Source: Flectobacillus roseus (GTDB lineage: Bacteria > Bacteroidota > Bacteroidia > Cytophagales > Spirosomataceae). From it: a stretch of 64,000 nt of DNA. Of the stretch, positions 27,053 through 36,180 are shown piece after piece. Numbering within the stretch: the stretch's first letter is position 1; each line of letters opens with the position of its first letter. The notes beneath the pieces were generated by a model. That model did no database searches. It was given only the letters and a program-made list of their open reading frames with translations, and had not been told where the DNA came from. The position numbers and the translations under genes were made by a program. The stretch lies in assembly GCF_030056665.1 (NCBI RefSeq), contig NZ_JASHIG010000012.1; one strand, 5' to 3'.

Positions 27053-27073
27053 ATTCATTCACTCAATAGCACA

Positions 27074-27808
27074 ATGAAAGAATACGGCACAAACGTCCAG
27101 AAATTAGTTGATTATATATTATCGGTTCAAGACAAAGAAAAGCGTACCAAATATGCTTACTTGCTTGTCGAACTGATGCGTCAAGTACATCCGAATATGC
27201 GTGATAATCAGGATTATTCCAACAAACTGTGGGATGACTTGTATATTATGTCAAACTTCAAATTGGATGTCGACAGCCCCTTTCCTCCTCCATCGCCAGA
27301 TGCCGTAGGAAAGCTACCAAAACAAGTACCATATAACGTAAACGAACTACGTTTTCGCTACTACGGTCGCAATGTTGAGTTGTTGATTAAGCGTGCTATC
27401 GCTGAAAGTAATGAAGAAGAAAAGCGTATTTTGGTAGCACACATCGCTCGATTAATGAAAACTTTTTACCAAAACTGGAACAAGGAAGTAGTCGACGATG
27501 AAGTTATTTGGGGTCATTTGTTAGAAATGTCAAATAATTTATTGGCTCCTGTGGTAGAAGGTATCTCTGGAAAATCTGCTTTAGGCAATTTGCGCAACGC
27601 ACGCCCTGCTACCAGCAATAACAATTCCAGTAACGGCCGCAACAACAATAATAACAATAACAGCAATCGTAATTTCGGAGGTCGTAATAATAATCACCAA
27701 AACGAAAGAAACGATCGTAACGACCGTAACAATAATCGTAATTCGAACGGTCCACGTAACAACGACAATAGAAACAATCACAATAATCGTAACAACGGAA
27801 AACGATAG
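27074..27808 (+). CDS. DUF4290-family protein with Asn/Arg-rich tail
   Basis: This is a 244-residue cytosolic protein. Residues 1 to about 170 are a helical domain (YGTNVQKLVDYILSVQDKEK, LMRQVHPNMRDNQDYSNKLW, KTFYQNWNKEVVDDEVIWGH) that I associate with DUF4290, a Bacteroidota family commonly encoded just before murA. The last 75 residues are a low-complexity tail of Asn, Arg, Gly and Ser with asparagine runs, likely disordered and possibly nucleic-acid binding because of its charge (inference). It has no known enzymatic function. murA follows after 84 bases in the same direction, and a TAnnTTTG box stands before it. Confidence 0.85.
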   Translation: MKEYGTNVQKLVDYILSVQDKEKRTKYAYLLVELMRQVHPNMRDNQDYSNKLWDDLYIMSNFKLDVDSPFPPPSPDAVGKLPKQVPYNVNELRFRYYGRNVELLIKRAIAESNEEEKRILVAHIARLMKTFYQNWNKEVVDDEVIWGHLLEMSNNLLAPVVEGISGKSALGNLRNARPATSNNNSSNGRNNNNNNNSNRNFGGRNNNHQNERNDRNDRNNNRNSNGPRNNDNRNNHNNRNNGKR

Positions 27809-27892
27809 TGCTGTTGGCCTCAAACACAAATCAACAAAATAATAGACCATTAGGCTTAACGGGCGCATTATCCCTTAATTATAAAATAGTAT

Positions 27893-29200
27893 ATGGCATC
27901 ATTTAAAGTAACAGGCGGTCGCCACCTAAAAGGCGAGATTATCCCTCAGGGAGCCAAAAACGAAGCTTTGCAAATCTTGTGTGCGGTGGTTTTGACCAAA
28001 GAACCCGTTACCATTCACAACATTCCTAACATCCGTGACGTAAATCAATTGATTGAGTTATTGGGCGATATGGGTGTTCGTTGCACACGTTTGAGTGATT
28101 CTTCTATCAAGTTTGATGCCTCAGAAGTAAACCTTGATTATCTAAATTCAGAAACATATAAGCGTAAAGCAGCGGCTTTGAGAGGCTCAGTAATGTTATT
28201 GGGACCAACTTTGGCTCGCTTTAAAAAAGGTAGAATTCCTTCTCCAGGTGGTGACAAAATCGGTCGTCGTCGTTTGGATACTCACTTTCATGGCTTCATG
28301 AAATTGGGTGCAAAATTCAATTACAGTCAAGAAGATGGTGGTATTTATGAAGTAGATGCCTCGCATTTGCAAGGTGCCTATATGTTGCTCGACGAAGCAT
28401 CGGTAACAGGTACAGCCAACATCGTAATGGCTGCTGTATTGGCAGAAGGTACAACCACTATTTACAACGCTGCTTGTGAGCCTTATTTGCAACAGTTGTG
28501 TAAAATGTTGAACCGCATGGGAGCTAAAATCTCAGGGGTAGGTTCAAACTTATTAACTATCGAAGGTGTATCAGAATTACATGGAACAGAGCATACTATG
28601 CTTCCAGACATGATTGAAATTGGTTCATTCATTGGTTTGGCGGCTATGACTCAATCAGAAATTACCATCAAAAATTGTTCAATTCCTGATTTGGGGATTA
28701 TGCCACAGGTATTCCAAAAATTAGGTATCAAATTGGAATTCAGAGGAGATGATATTTTTGTACCAGCACAAGACCACTATGAATTAGAAACATTCATCGA
28801 TGGTTCAATGTTAACTGTATCAGACCACCCTTGGCCTGGCTTTACTCCAGACTTGTTGAGTATTGTATTGGTAACAGCGATTCAAGCCAAAGGAACGGTA
28901 TTGATTCACCAAAAAATGTTTGAAAGCCGTTTATTCTTCGTGGATAAATTGATTGAAATGGGTGCTCAAATCATTCTTTGTGACCCACACCGTGCTACGG
29001 TTGTTGGTTTGAATCGTCAACAACAATTACGTGGAATCCGTATGACATCGCCAGATATTCGTGCAGGGGTTTCGTTATTGATTGCAGCACTTTCAGCTAA
29101 AGGAACATCGATTATCGAAAATATTGAGCAGATTGACCGTGGTTATCAAAATATTGATACACGTCTTAATGCAATTGGCGCCGAGATTGTTCGTTTATAG
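27893..29200 (+). CDS. murA: UDP-N-acetylglucosamine 1-carboxyvinyltransferase (MurA)
   Basis: This 435-residue cytosolic enzyme carries out the first committed step of peptidoglycan synthesis, transferring enolpyruvate from PEP to UDP-GlcNAc. The N-terminal GAKNEAL supplies Lys22 and Asn23. The active-site loop reads PSPGGDKIGRRRLDTHFHG, with Asp121 at the position where E. coli MurA has Cys115. Later motifs TVSDHPWPGFTPDL and IDRGYQNIDTRL agree with the family. Cys is the residue alkylated by fosfomycin; Asp enzymes are active but insensitive, as in Mycobacterium and Chlamydia. Intrinsic fosfomycin resistance at the target is thus predicted. A strong terminator follows. Confidence 0.96.
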   Translation: MASFKVTGGRHLKGEIIPQGAKNEALQILCAVVLTKEPVTIHNIPNIRDVNQLIELLGDMGVRCTRLSDSSIKFDASEVNLDYLNSETYKRKAAALRGSVMLLGPTLARFKKGRIPSPGGDKIGRRRLDTHFHGFMKLGAKFNYSQEDGGIYEVDASHLQGAYMLLDEASVTGTANIVMAAVLAEGTTTIYNAACEPYLQQLCKMLNRMGAKISGVGSNLLTIEGVSELHGTEHTMLPDMIEIGSFIGLAAMTQSEITIKNCSIPDLGIMPQVFQKLGIKLEFRGDDIFVPAQDHYELETFIDGSMLTVSDHPWPGFTPDLLSIVLVTAIQAKGTVLIHQKMFESRLFFVDKLIEMGAQIILCDPHRATVVGLNRQQQLRGIRMTSPDIRAGVSLLIAALSAKGTSIIENIEQIDRGYQNIDTRLNAIGAEIVRL

Positions 29201-29222
29201 AATAGTACAAAGGCCCAGTGTT

Positions 29223-29263
29223 AAAACACTTCAGCGATTCATGGTGCTGAAGTGTTTTTTTTT
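29223..29263 (+). terminator. Rho-independent terminator after murA
   Basis: The arms AAAACACTTCAGC and GCTGAAGTGTTTT form a 13-bp stem with a 10-base loop, followed by a T-run, 23 bases beyond the stop. Confidence 0.9.
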
Positions 29264-29359
29264 GTCCTAAAAATAAAGGTCTGACCCTAGAGGTTTTCAT
29301 GATTGTTTAATCGGCTAATTCGCTATCTTTAAGAGATAAATATTTAACATACCACATTC

Positions 29360-30331
29360 ATGAACATCAAACAAAAAACATTGCTTTATCTCATTGGCAT
29401 TCCTGTTGCGTATGCACTTGCACTAAGATTGCTCTACAAAATACCTCGTCTTGAAGGAATTTTTTCGTTAATGTCTATCAGTTTTTTGTTTTTTGTTCCC
29501 TTTATCGTGGGGACATTGACTACCTATTTAGCCTCAGAAAATTTCACAAATACCAAATTAAAAGCAGCCTTTCTTCCTTGGATACCAATATTGATTTTCT
29601 TCTTTGTCACATTTTTATTTGCCATTGAGGGCTGGCCTTGCCTACTGATGATAGCCCCTATTTTTTTAATCGCAGCATCAATTGGAGGGAGATATGGAGT
29701 AAATTTAAAAAAAAGAGATAAGGATAATCGGCTACAACTATCAGCTTTGACAGTCCTTCCCTTTCTTATATCTCCAGTCGAGCAAATGATTGGCGCACAT
29801 ACCTCTGAATACAAAGCATATACTTATATCGACATAAAAGCACCAGCGGAGAAGATTTGGAGTAATGTAACCAGAGTTAGAGAAATTTCAGAAAAAGAAG
29901 ACCAAGGTTATCTCACGCATTTGCTCAATTTTCCTCGTCCTGTAAAAGCCGAGCTCAATTATGAAGGTGTTGGAGCGTATCGTGCTGCCATATTTACCAA
30001 TGGACTCGTTTTCCATGAAACTGTAACAGAATATATTCCTCTCAAAAAAATGTCATTTACCATCAAAGCACTTCCTCACGAAATTCCGCTTACCACAATG
30101 GATGAACATTTGGTGGTTGGAGGCAAATATTTTGATGTTCTCAACGGCACATATGAATTAGAAAAGCTGGGGAATAATTCTTACCGACTTCACTTATTCA
30201 GTAATTTCAAACTAACGACCACTTTTAATTTCTATGCCAGTTGGTGGACAAAAAACATCATGAAAGATATTCAAAATAATATTCTTCAGATTGAAAAACA
30301 ACGAGCTGAAGCCGACTCAGTGACTAAATAA
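29360..30331 (+). CDS. Membrane protein with C-terminal SRPBCC (START-like) domain
   Basis: The 323-residue product has about four hydrophobic segments in its first 120 residues (TLLYLIGIPVAYALALRLLY, ISFLFFVPFIVGTLTTYLA, WIPILIFFFVTFLFAIEGW, MIAPIFLIAASIGG). A soluble domain from about 150 follows, beginning YTYIDIKAPAEKIWSNVTRV and ending in the long helix YASWWTKNIMKDIQNNILQI. That helix-grip layout marks an SRPBCC/polyketide-cyclase-like fold, which binds hydrophobic ligands. The ligand is unknown. The gene is alone on this strand and ends in a hairpin shared with the convergent sensor kinase. Confidence 0.75.
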   Translation: MNIKQKTLLYLIGIPVAYALALRLLYKIPRLEGIFSLMSISFLFFVPFIVGTLTTYLASENFTNTKLKAAFLPWIPILIFFFVTFLFAIEGWPCLLMIAPIFLIAASIGGRYGVNLKKRDKDNRLQLSALTVLPFLISPVEQMIGAHTSEYKAYTYIDIKAPAEKIWSNVTRVREISEKEDQGYLTHLLNFPRPVKAELNYEGVGAYRAAIFTNGLVFHETVTEYIPLKKMSFTIKALPHEIPLTTMDEHLVVGGKYFDVLNGTYELEKLGNNSYRLHLFSNFKLTTTFNFYASWWTKNIMKDIQNNILQIEKQRAEADSVTK

Positions 30332-30339
30332 TATTCATT

Positions 30340-30374
30340 CTTCCTAGTTAAAAACTTAGTTTTTAATTAGGAAG
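30340..30374. terminator. Hairpin between convergent genes
   Basis: Fifteen-base arms (CTTCCTAGTTAAAAA with TTTTTAATTAGGAAG, one G-T pair) enclose a 5-base loop. It lies 8 bases after one stop and 26 bases before the other, so it is probably a bidirectional terminator. Confidence 0.6.
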
Positions 30375-30400
30375 ATATCACGCCAAATCTCTCTATTTTT

Positions 30401-33337
30401 TCAAATTGGCAAATCAATCAAGAATGAACTTCCCGTCTTTGGGTTACTCTGAATATCAAGCTTTCCTTGGTATTTATTGACTCTTTCTCTGATATTTTGG
30501 ATACCATTTCTATCCGTTTTTTGGTTGGTGTCAAATCCGACCCCATTGTCTTGAATCGAAAGAATGATTGATTTTTTTTGAATCATAATCTTTATACTCG
30601 CTTCGGTACATTGACTATGCTTGGCGATATTATTGACGGTTTCTTTGAAAATCAAATAGATGTCATGTCGTTTTTCCATGGGCAAAGCAATACCGCTCAA
30701 GTCTTCAGGAAGTTGCAACTGATAGTTGATATTTTTAGCCTCAAACAGCTCGCTGGCATAGCGTGTCATACGAGAAAGTACATTTTCTAAACTATCATTT
30801 TGAGGTTTGATACTCCACACAATATCGTCCAATGCCTCCGCTATCTTTTTGGCATCTTCTGAGATCCGTTCGACAAATCCCTTATTTTCAGGCTGTTCTA
30901 TGAGTCTTTGTTTGAGGATATTACTGATAATATTGATTCCACTGATGGTTGAACCTACTTCATCATGCAAATCAGCCGAAATCTTATTTCTCACGGTATA
31001 TATCTCTTTAATTTGCCTAATACGGTACAAATAAAAGCTATAAACAGCCCCCAGGACTAGAAATCCTACTAATGTCTGAAACCACCAAGTTTGATAAAAA
31101 TGAGGTTGAATTTCAAAATTAATCGCCAAAGGCACACTTGCCCAATTCCCTTGACTATCGCCCTGTTGCACCAATAATTCGTAATGTTTGGGCGATAAAT
31201 TCGAAAAGCTTATCATTTCAGCATTTCCATTATCGATCCAATTTTCATGAATATCGGCTAGTTTAAAACGAATGTGATTTTGCGAAGCTGATTTAAAATT
31301 CAAAGGACTTAGTCTAATCGTTAAATTATTCTGCTGGGGCTCAAACACCAGCGATTCATGGGTATTGACCAAAGTGGTATCGCCCAAAATTTCGATGGTT
31401 GAGATTTTTAAATTTGATTTAATCTGCTTTTGTTGAAGTCTTTCCAACTGCAAAATATTAAACTGATTCGTAAACCCAAGCCATAATTGGTTGGCAGAAT
31501 TTAGGCTATAGCCATGTACCACATCATTTTCGGTCAAGCCATCTTTTTCGGAAAAATAAGACACTTGATTCTGTTTCCCTACCGAACATACCCCTTCGGT
31601 AGTACCCATCCAAATAGTACCTTTTTTATCCAACACAATCGAGTTACAATTCCCTCCCTTTAGTTTTAGATTTCCTGATGCTCCTGTCCGAATTATTTTC
31701 CCAGTCACAGTATTCAGCACATTAAACCCACCATATCCAGATATAGCAATAGTATTAGGCGCGTTATAAGCCAAGCTTAAATAATAATCGGTAACAAAAT
31801 CGGTGTGCTTATTTTGATTTTCGGCTAAAACAAATTGTTTCTTTTGTATGTCAAAATGAGCAATCCCAAAACCTTTAGGAAACCACGCCGAAAACCATAG
31901 ATTTCCATCCTCCGTTTCGAGAATATCAGTAAAAACATTTTGCTGAAAAAAGTTTTGATAAGGGAGCTCTTTCCAAGGCTGAACTAACTGATGTGTCTGC
32001 CAATCATATACCTGAATCGCTCCCCATTCAGGTAAGCACCACAGTTGATGCTGCCTAGTCAGACATACCTTTTTGATATTGGTGGAAAAAGAAATAAGCT
32101 TTTCCCAAGACTTTTTCTCAAGGTTTAATCTAAAAATGGCTCTCTGAGTACAAGCCAAAAGATTTCCTTTATCATCTTTCAGAAGCTGATTGACCGACGC
32201 GCCATCAGGAATAGCAAACATTTGAAAATCGTTATTTTTCTCATTCCATGATAACACGCCTGTATGCGAAAGTCCTAGCCAATTGCGTTCTGAATTTTCA
32301 TGAAAAAAGCAGGTAACCTTTACTGGAAAAGCTACCAGTTTTTGGGGCAAATCTACCTGTAGAAGCGTTGCATCTATGGCAAAATCATGCTTGAGAAGTC
32401 CTACCGAAGAGGCTAACCATGTGATTTGATTTTGGGTATCCAAATAACAATCCTTCATGGTAATCCCTTCTTCTCTAAGATTAGAAAAATCTATAAATGA
32501 CTGCTCCTGAGCATTAAAAAGATACAAAGAACGGTCAGTGCCAAGCCAAAAATGCGATGGTAAATGGGCGGGTTTCAAAAACACAGGAACGTCAGACATA
32601 GAAGGAAGCTTTACGAAAGGCCTAATCCGTTTTTGGGAGATTTCTAGTAAAAAAATACCTTCATTCGGCGTCGCAAACAAGACAGAATCCTTGCTCAAAA
32701 ATGCAATATCACTTACAGATTGATTTTTCAAAACCTTCCATAACCGTTTTGTCTGTGGGTCATAGCACTGTATTCCCCATTGATTGGTAACCCAAACACG
32801 CCCTTGGGTATCCTCCACAAAACGGCTTTTGAAGATATTAAACTGATAACTTGGCGTAATACGAAAGACTTTTAAATGCTTAGTTTCTGGTTCATAACAC
32901 TTGATATTGTTAAAATCATTGGACCAAACTCGTCCTTGACTATCAGCATAAATATTTTCGTAGTGGTCATTTTCGGGAAAAGTATCGTGGAGATTGGAAG
33001 AGATTTCTTTCTGGATTTTTAAGCTTTTTTCATCAAGACTGAAAAGTCCATTAATGTTGGCAAACCAAATTTTCCCTTTATGATCCGAAGATAAACCGAA
33101 GAGCATTTCAGCTTGTGGGAAATGGGTAAAATGATAGCCATCGTAGCGACTAATACTTTGTTTGAAACCCAACCACAAAAACCCTTGAGCATCCTTGGTA
33201 ATAAACTGAACCTCTTTGGACAATAACCCTTCCTTAATTCCGAGGCGCTCAAAACTAATCCCAGAGTTTTGAGATAACAGTTGTGGAGTGGAAATGAGAA
33301 TTAATAGCAAAAAAGTAAAGTATAATTTTCTGAGCAT
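30401..33337 (-). CDS. Two-component sensor kinase with extracellular beta-propeller and Y_Y_Y domain
   Basis: The start at 33337 (MLRKLYFTFLLLILISTPQL) is preferred to one 7 codons earlier because it opens the signal peptide; the product has 978 residues. About 650 periplasmic residues contain two-component propeller repeats (GISFERLGIKEGLLSKEVQF, DAQGFLWLGFKQSISRYDG, DSQGRVWSNDFNNIKCYEP, KKGTIWMGTTEGVCSVGK). A Y_Y_Y-type domain, one membrane helix (WWFQTLVGFLVLGAVYSFYL) and a HisKA_3 segment with the phospho-His in ISADLHDEVGSTISG follow. The HATPase_c domain has NNIAKHSQ and DNGVGFDTN. Such kinases usually sense glycan-derived ligands and signal to LuxR-type regulators. No regulator is adjacent; 3145-3780 is a candidate. 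Confidence 0.92.
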   Translation of the reverse strand: MLRKLYFTFLLLILISTPQLLSQNSGISFERLGIKEGLLSKEVQFITKDAQGFLWLGFKQSISRYDGYHFTHFPQAEMLFGLSSDHKGKIWFANINGLFSLDEKSLKIQKEISSNLHDTFPENDHYENIYADSQGRVWSNDFNNIKCYEPETKHLKVFRITPSYQFNIFKSRFVEDTQGRVWVTNQWGIQCYDPQTKRLWKVLKNQSVSDIAFLSKDSVLFATPNEGIFLLEISQKRIRPFVKLPSMSDVPVFLKPAHLPSHFWLGTDRSLYLFNAQEQSFIDFSNLREEGITMKDCYLDTQNQITWLASSVGLLKHDFAIDATLLQVDLPQKLVAFPVKVTCFFHENSERNWLGLSHTGVLSWNEKNNDFQMFAIPDGASVNQLLKDDKGNLLACTQRAIFRLNLEKKSWEKLISFSTNIKKVCLTRQHQLWCLPEWGAIQVYDWQTHQLVQPWKELPYQNFFQQNVFTDILETEDGNLWFSAWFPKGFGIAHFDIQKKQFVLAENQNKHTDFVTDYYLSLAYNAPNTIAISGYGGFNVLNTVTGKIIRTGASGNLKLKGGNCNSIVLDKKGTIWMGTTEGVCSVGKQNQVSYFSEKDGLTENDVVHGYSLNSANQLWLGFTNQFNILQLERLQQKQIKSNLKISTIEILGDTTLVNTHESLVFEPQQNNLTIRLSPLNFKSASQNHIRFKLADIHENWIDNGNAEMISFSNLSPKHYELLVQQGDSQGNWASVPLAINFEIQPHFYQTWWFQTLVGFLVLGAVYSFYLYRIRQIKEIYTVRNKISADLHDEVGSTISGINIISNILKQRLIEQPENKGFVERISEDAKKIAEALDDIVWSIKPQNDSLENVLSRMTRYASELFEAKNINYQLQLPEDLSGIALPMEKRHDIYLIFKETVNNIAKHSQCTEASIKIMIQKKSIILSIQDNGVGFDTNQKTDRNGIQNIRERVNKYQGKLDIQSNPKTGSSFLIDLPI

Positions 33338-33635
33338 GTTGTGTAAGGTCTTTATCAAGTCTAAACAAATGGCGTTGTGGCAATAATTATTCTGATTTAC
33401 AGTTTGTTATCCGAATAATCAATTTTAAACAAAGAATTCGATTTTTAAGAACACTTCCAAAGCTTGTTTATGATTTTGCTGTAAATTTTGAGTAAATGGA
33501 GTTTTTGAGTCTTTGGAATGATTTATTCCCTTTTAAATATTCGGCTTACGCCATTATTTTTCACGAAACTTCAAGCAATTTCATCTATATTTAAGGCATA
33601 AAATTCTGACCTTAAAACAATCCTTTTTTACAATT

Positions 33636-34085
33636 ATGTCTGATAGAACCATTGCCACACGCAAGCGTATTGCGCTGATTGCACACGACAACAAGAAAGC
33701 TGAACTAATCGATTGGGTATATTACAATAGAGGAGTTTTGTCGCGTCATGAGCTGTTTGCGACAGGTACAACAGGGAAATTAATTGAAGAAGCTATAGAT
33801 CGACCTGTCAAGAAATTTTTGAGTGGTCCACTCGGCGGCGACCAGCAAATTGGTGCATTGGTGGCTGAAGGCAAAGTAGATGTGCTAATTTTCTTTTGGG
33901 ATCCAATGGCATCTCAGCCTCACGATCCAGATATTAAAGCACTTTTACGTTTGGGGGTAGTTTGGAATATCCCAATGGCATGTAATCGTGCTACCGCCGA
34001 TTTTATTTTGACTTCCAACCTTATTGCTGAAACCTACGAATCAGTACAAACTGATTATTCAGGATATTTGAATAGAAAGGTTTAG
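33636..34085 (+). CDS. mgsA: Methylglyoxal synthase
   Basis: This 149-residue cytosolic enzyme converts dihydroxyacetone phosphate to methylglyoxal and phosphate, a bypass of lower glycolysis used under phosphate shortage or sugar-phosphate overload. The family motifs are intact: IALIAHDNKK near the start, LFATGTTGKLIEE, the phosphate-binding and catalytic GPLGGDQQIGA with the essential Asp, and FFWDPMASQPHDPDIKALLR carrying the second conserved Asp/His pair. Length equals that of the E. coli enzyme. It stands alone, with a strong terminator after it. Confidence 0.96.
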   Translation: MSDRTIATRKRIALIAHDNKKAELIDWVYYNRGVLSRHELFATGTTGKLIEEAIDRPVKKFLSGPLGGDQQIGALVAEGKVDVLIFFWDPMASQPHDPDIKALLRLGVVWNIPMACNRATADFILTSNLIAETYESVQTDYSGYLNRKV

Positions 34086-34096
34086 TACCTTATTTG

Positions 34097-34128
34097 AAAA
34101 AGGCTGCGATGGACATTGCAGCCTTTTT
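34097..34128. terminator. Terminator between mgsA and the convergent SRPBCC gene
   Basis: The arms AAAAAGGCTGC and GCAGCCTTTTT surround a 10-base loop. The A-run and T-run on the two sides make it usable from both directions. Confidence 0.9.
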
Positions 34129-34146
34129 CGAATCAATAATATCTTC

Positions 34147-34611
34147 TCAATTCAAGAAACTTCCTAAGAGCACTTTCAAATAACGCGCCAGACGCTCGAT
34201 ATTTTGTTTTTGACCTTCATCAGCCTTATGTACTTTTACAACAATATCGTACATTTCAGGGGTATCAAACAACATTGACCAATCTACTTGGGTTTCGTCT
34301 CCTTTTTCCTCAAAAAACACGGTTGTCGTAAAATGAGGATTAAAATGTTCAAAAACGATTTTATGATAAGGAATGATTTCTAAATAGATACTTCGATTGG
34401 GATAATTTTTCCCATCTGGCCCATGCATGGTCAGTCTCCATTCGCCCTCCTCTTGAACATCCATCACCTGAATGGTAGAGGTAAAACCAGCAGGTCCCCA
34501 CCAGTTGACTATATGTTTCGGCTCAGTCCAGACTTTCCAAAGTAATTCAATCGGAGCGTCAAAAGTTGTAATCGTTCGAAGCTCTTTGATACTAGTAGTA
34601 TTCATTTTCAT
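34147..34611 (-). CDS. SRPBCC-family protein (AHSA1/activator of Hsp90 ATPase-like)
   Basis: This 154-residue cytosolic protein has the features of the AHSA1-like SRPBCC group: the start TITTFDAPIELLWKVWTEPK, the typical WWGPAGFTS, GEWRLTMHGPDG in the middle strands, and a C-terminal helix NIERLARYLKVLLG. The fold is a hydrophobic-ligand-binding helix-grip. Many paralogues exist in Bacteroidota and the specific role is not known. Two closely spaced Met codons (residues 1 and 3) make the exact start uncertain by 6 bases. It is convergent with mgsA. Confidence 0.88.
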   Translation of the reverse strand: MKMNTTSIKELRTITTFDAPIELLWKVWTEPKHIVNWWGPAGFTSTIQVMDVQEEGEWRLTMHGPDGKNYPNRSIYLEIIPYHKIVFEHFNPHFTTTVFFEEKGDETQVDWSMLFDTPEMYDIVVKVHKADEGQKQNIERLARYLKVLLGSFLN

Positions 34612-34704
34612 AAAGGGTTTAGCATTATCGTAGCTAAAAATAGCCGAAATTTGACTAATCCCAAAGTAATATATTACTTTATCGCTATTCTCTGAGCTTT
34701 GATA

Positions 34705-35871
34705 CTAGTTATGTCCTTTGGTTGCTAAATCAAAAACTTTACAAAAATTTGCCCCGCAGATTTTGATAATTTCGGGTTCGGTTAAACCTAGTTTTAGTAA
34801 TTCTTCCACAACGGTATAGAAATACCCCGAATGCTGAGATTCCCATATTTCATTGGTGCGTTCGCCAAATCGTTTTGGCTGATTGGCATTGTTCGGACGA
34901 TTCTGGTTTGCATTTGGAGAACGGTAAGCTGGCGTCAATTTGGTGTCTGTTCCCAAACACACATGATCTAACCCAACAACCTCCACCATTGCTTTAATAT
35001 TTTGTGCATACATCGATGGAGAGTCGGTCAAATGTCGCCAAACTCCGATTAAGCCACCTGCATCCGCTACGATTTTGGCTTGTTCCTTGCTTATCAAACG
35101 AGGCATCATCATTTTGGCCATATTTGGATTTTGCCCCAATTGTGTATTCAAACTTGTATGGGAAACTATCACAGGTTTGCTTGAAATTTTGAGGGCATCG
35201 TTGATAGCGGCGTCGCTGCAATGCGTTAAATCAATCAAAATTCCAAGTCTATTACATTCTTTGACCACTCCTTTTCCAAAATCTGATAATCCATTAAATT
35301 TGGGAGGATTAGTAAAGATATCTCCCAAAGGCACCGAGGCATCATTGTCGTGTAAAAGCCCTAATTGTCTCAAGCCACGTTGATAAGCAATTTCTAAACG
35401 CTCTATTTTTCCTTCTAAAAAATGCCCTCCTTCTACCGATTGAATTACAGTTGGAGTACCCGATTTATGTGCTTTTTTTAAGTCTGAAAGATTATGTGCT
35501 CGCTTGATTTGATTATTTTCCAGTATTTTATCCATGGCATCCAAGCCATTCACAAAACGCTCATAGGCTTCTCCTTCATAAGTAAGCTTTTGATAATCAA
35601 CCGCAAACGTCATACAAATAGCAGAAAGTCCCGATTTTTTCATCTCTGCATTTAGCTCCACCGCAGGACCTGGCAACTCCTCTTTTTTGAGCGGAACATC
35701 AATGTGATTGTGTGTATCTATCGCAATGGTTTTCTTTATGATAGCGACTATACGAGGGTCGGTTTCATCTAGGGCAAATGATTGAAAAGATTTGAGTAAC
35801 ATGATACCTCCCATACTAGAGATAGCAGTCAAAAAATGTCTTCTTGTAAAATCGTTTCGGGTTTCTTTCAT
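34705..35871 (-). CDS. Membrane dipeptidase, peptidase family M19
   Basis: The start at 35871 is chosen, 19 codons inside the longer frame, because it gives a short N-terminus followed by TRRHFLTAISSMGGIMLLKS, a Tat-like signal; the product has 388 residues. Zinc-site motifs of renal dipeptidase relatives are present in order: IDTHNHID with the HxD pair, the bridging Glu in QSVEGGHFLEG, His in LIDLTHCSD and VSHTSL, and LGTDTKL near the end. M19 enzymes cleave dipeptides, some with D-residues, so turnover of cell-wall peptides in the periplasm is possible (inference). It is not in an obvious operon. Confidence 0.92.
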   Translation of the reverse strand: MKETRNDFTRRHFLTAISSMGGIMLLKSFQSFALDETDPRIVAIIKKTIAIDTHNHIDVPLKKEELPGPAVELNAEMKKSGLSAICMTFAVDYQKLTYEGEAYERFVNGLDAMDKILENNQIKRAHNLSDLKKAHKSGTPTVIQSVEGGHFLEGKIERLEIAYQRGLRQLGLLHDNDASVPLGDIFTNPPKFNGLSDFGKGVVKECNRLGILIDLTHCSDAAINDALKISSKPVIVSHTSLNTQLGQNPNMAKMMMPRLISKEQAKIVADAGGLIGVWRHLTDSPSMYAQNIKAMVEVVGLDHVCLGTDTKLTPAYRSPNANQNRPNNANQPKRFGERTNEIWESQHSGYFYTVVEELLKLGLTEPEIIKICGANFCKVFDLATKGHN

Positions 35872-36180
35872 GGTCGGTTTATATATGGATTGATGGTAAA
35901 ATAGCTCGTTACTATTGACCGAACTCATTAATATTGACAGACCATTAGACCAGATTGTTGTGCGATTGTAAAGATGCTTTGGTGTGATTATACCTTTTTT
36001 CGACGTATATAACCTTTTACTCCATCAACGCGTTATAAATCGAGATAAAAAATGAGCACATTCAATTTAATTGATATCCTTTAGGCTAGAAACCCTAGCA
36101 TTTAGTAAAAAAGCCTCATTGAATTCATAGGAAATATTTTACCGAAAGCCAATAGCTGAAAGCTCCAAGCATGAATTTAA
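35872..36180. other. Intergenic region, nothing recognised
   Basis: This 309-base AT-rich spacer lies between the dipeptidase and the AraC regulator. No ORF, strong hairpin or promoter box was found. It includes the alternative longer N-terminus of the dipeptidase frame up to 35928. Confidence 0.5.

Larger units (their letters stand above)
26714..27073. other. Intergenic region with the promoter and structured leader of the DUF4290-murA operon
   Basis: The left two thirds hold no recognised feature and are AT-rich. A perfect TAnnTTTG box lies at 26980-26987 and a folded leader at 27003-27052. A 15-codon Arg/Lys-rich reading frame begins at 26990, but its ATG falls at the predicted transcription start, so it is unlikely to be translated. 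Confidence 0.55.

Noticed and set aside
27600..27805. Tandem repeat or CRISPR-like appearance of the AAC/AAT-rich stretch
   Set aside because: It is in frame with the DUF4290 gene and encodes the Asn/Arg-rich tail. There are no regular repeat-spacer units. No CRISPR array was seen anywhere in the window.
27581..27868. Minus-strand ORFs of 72-95 codons opposite the Asn-rich tail
   Set aside because: They are mirror images of a low-complexity coding stretch, giving Val/Ile- or Tyr/Cys-runs with no start signal. They are shadows.
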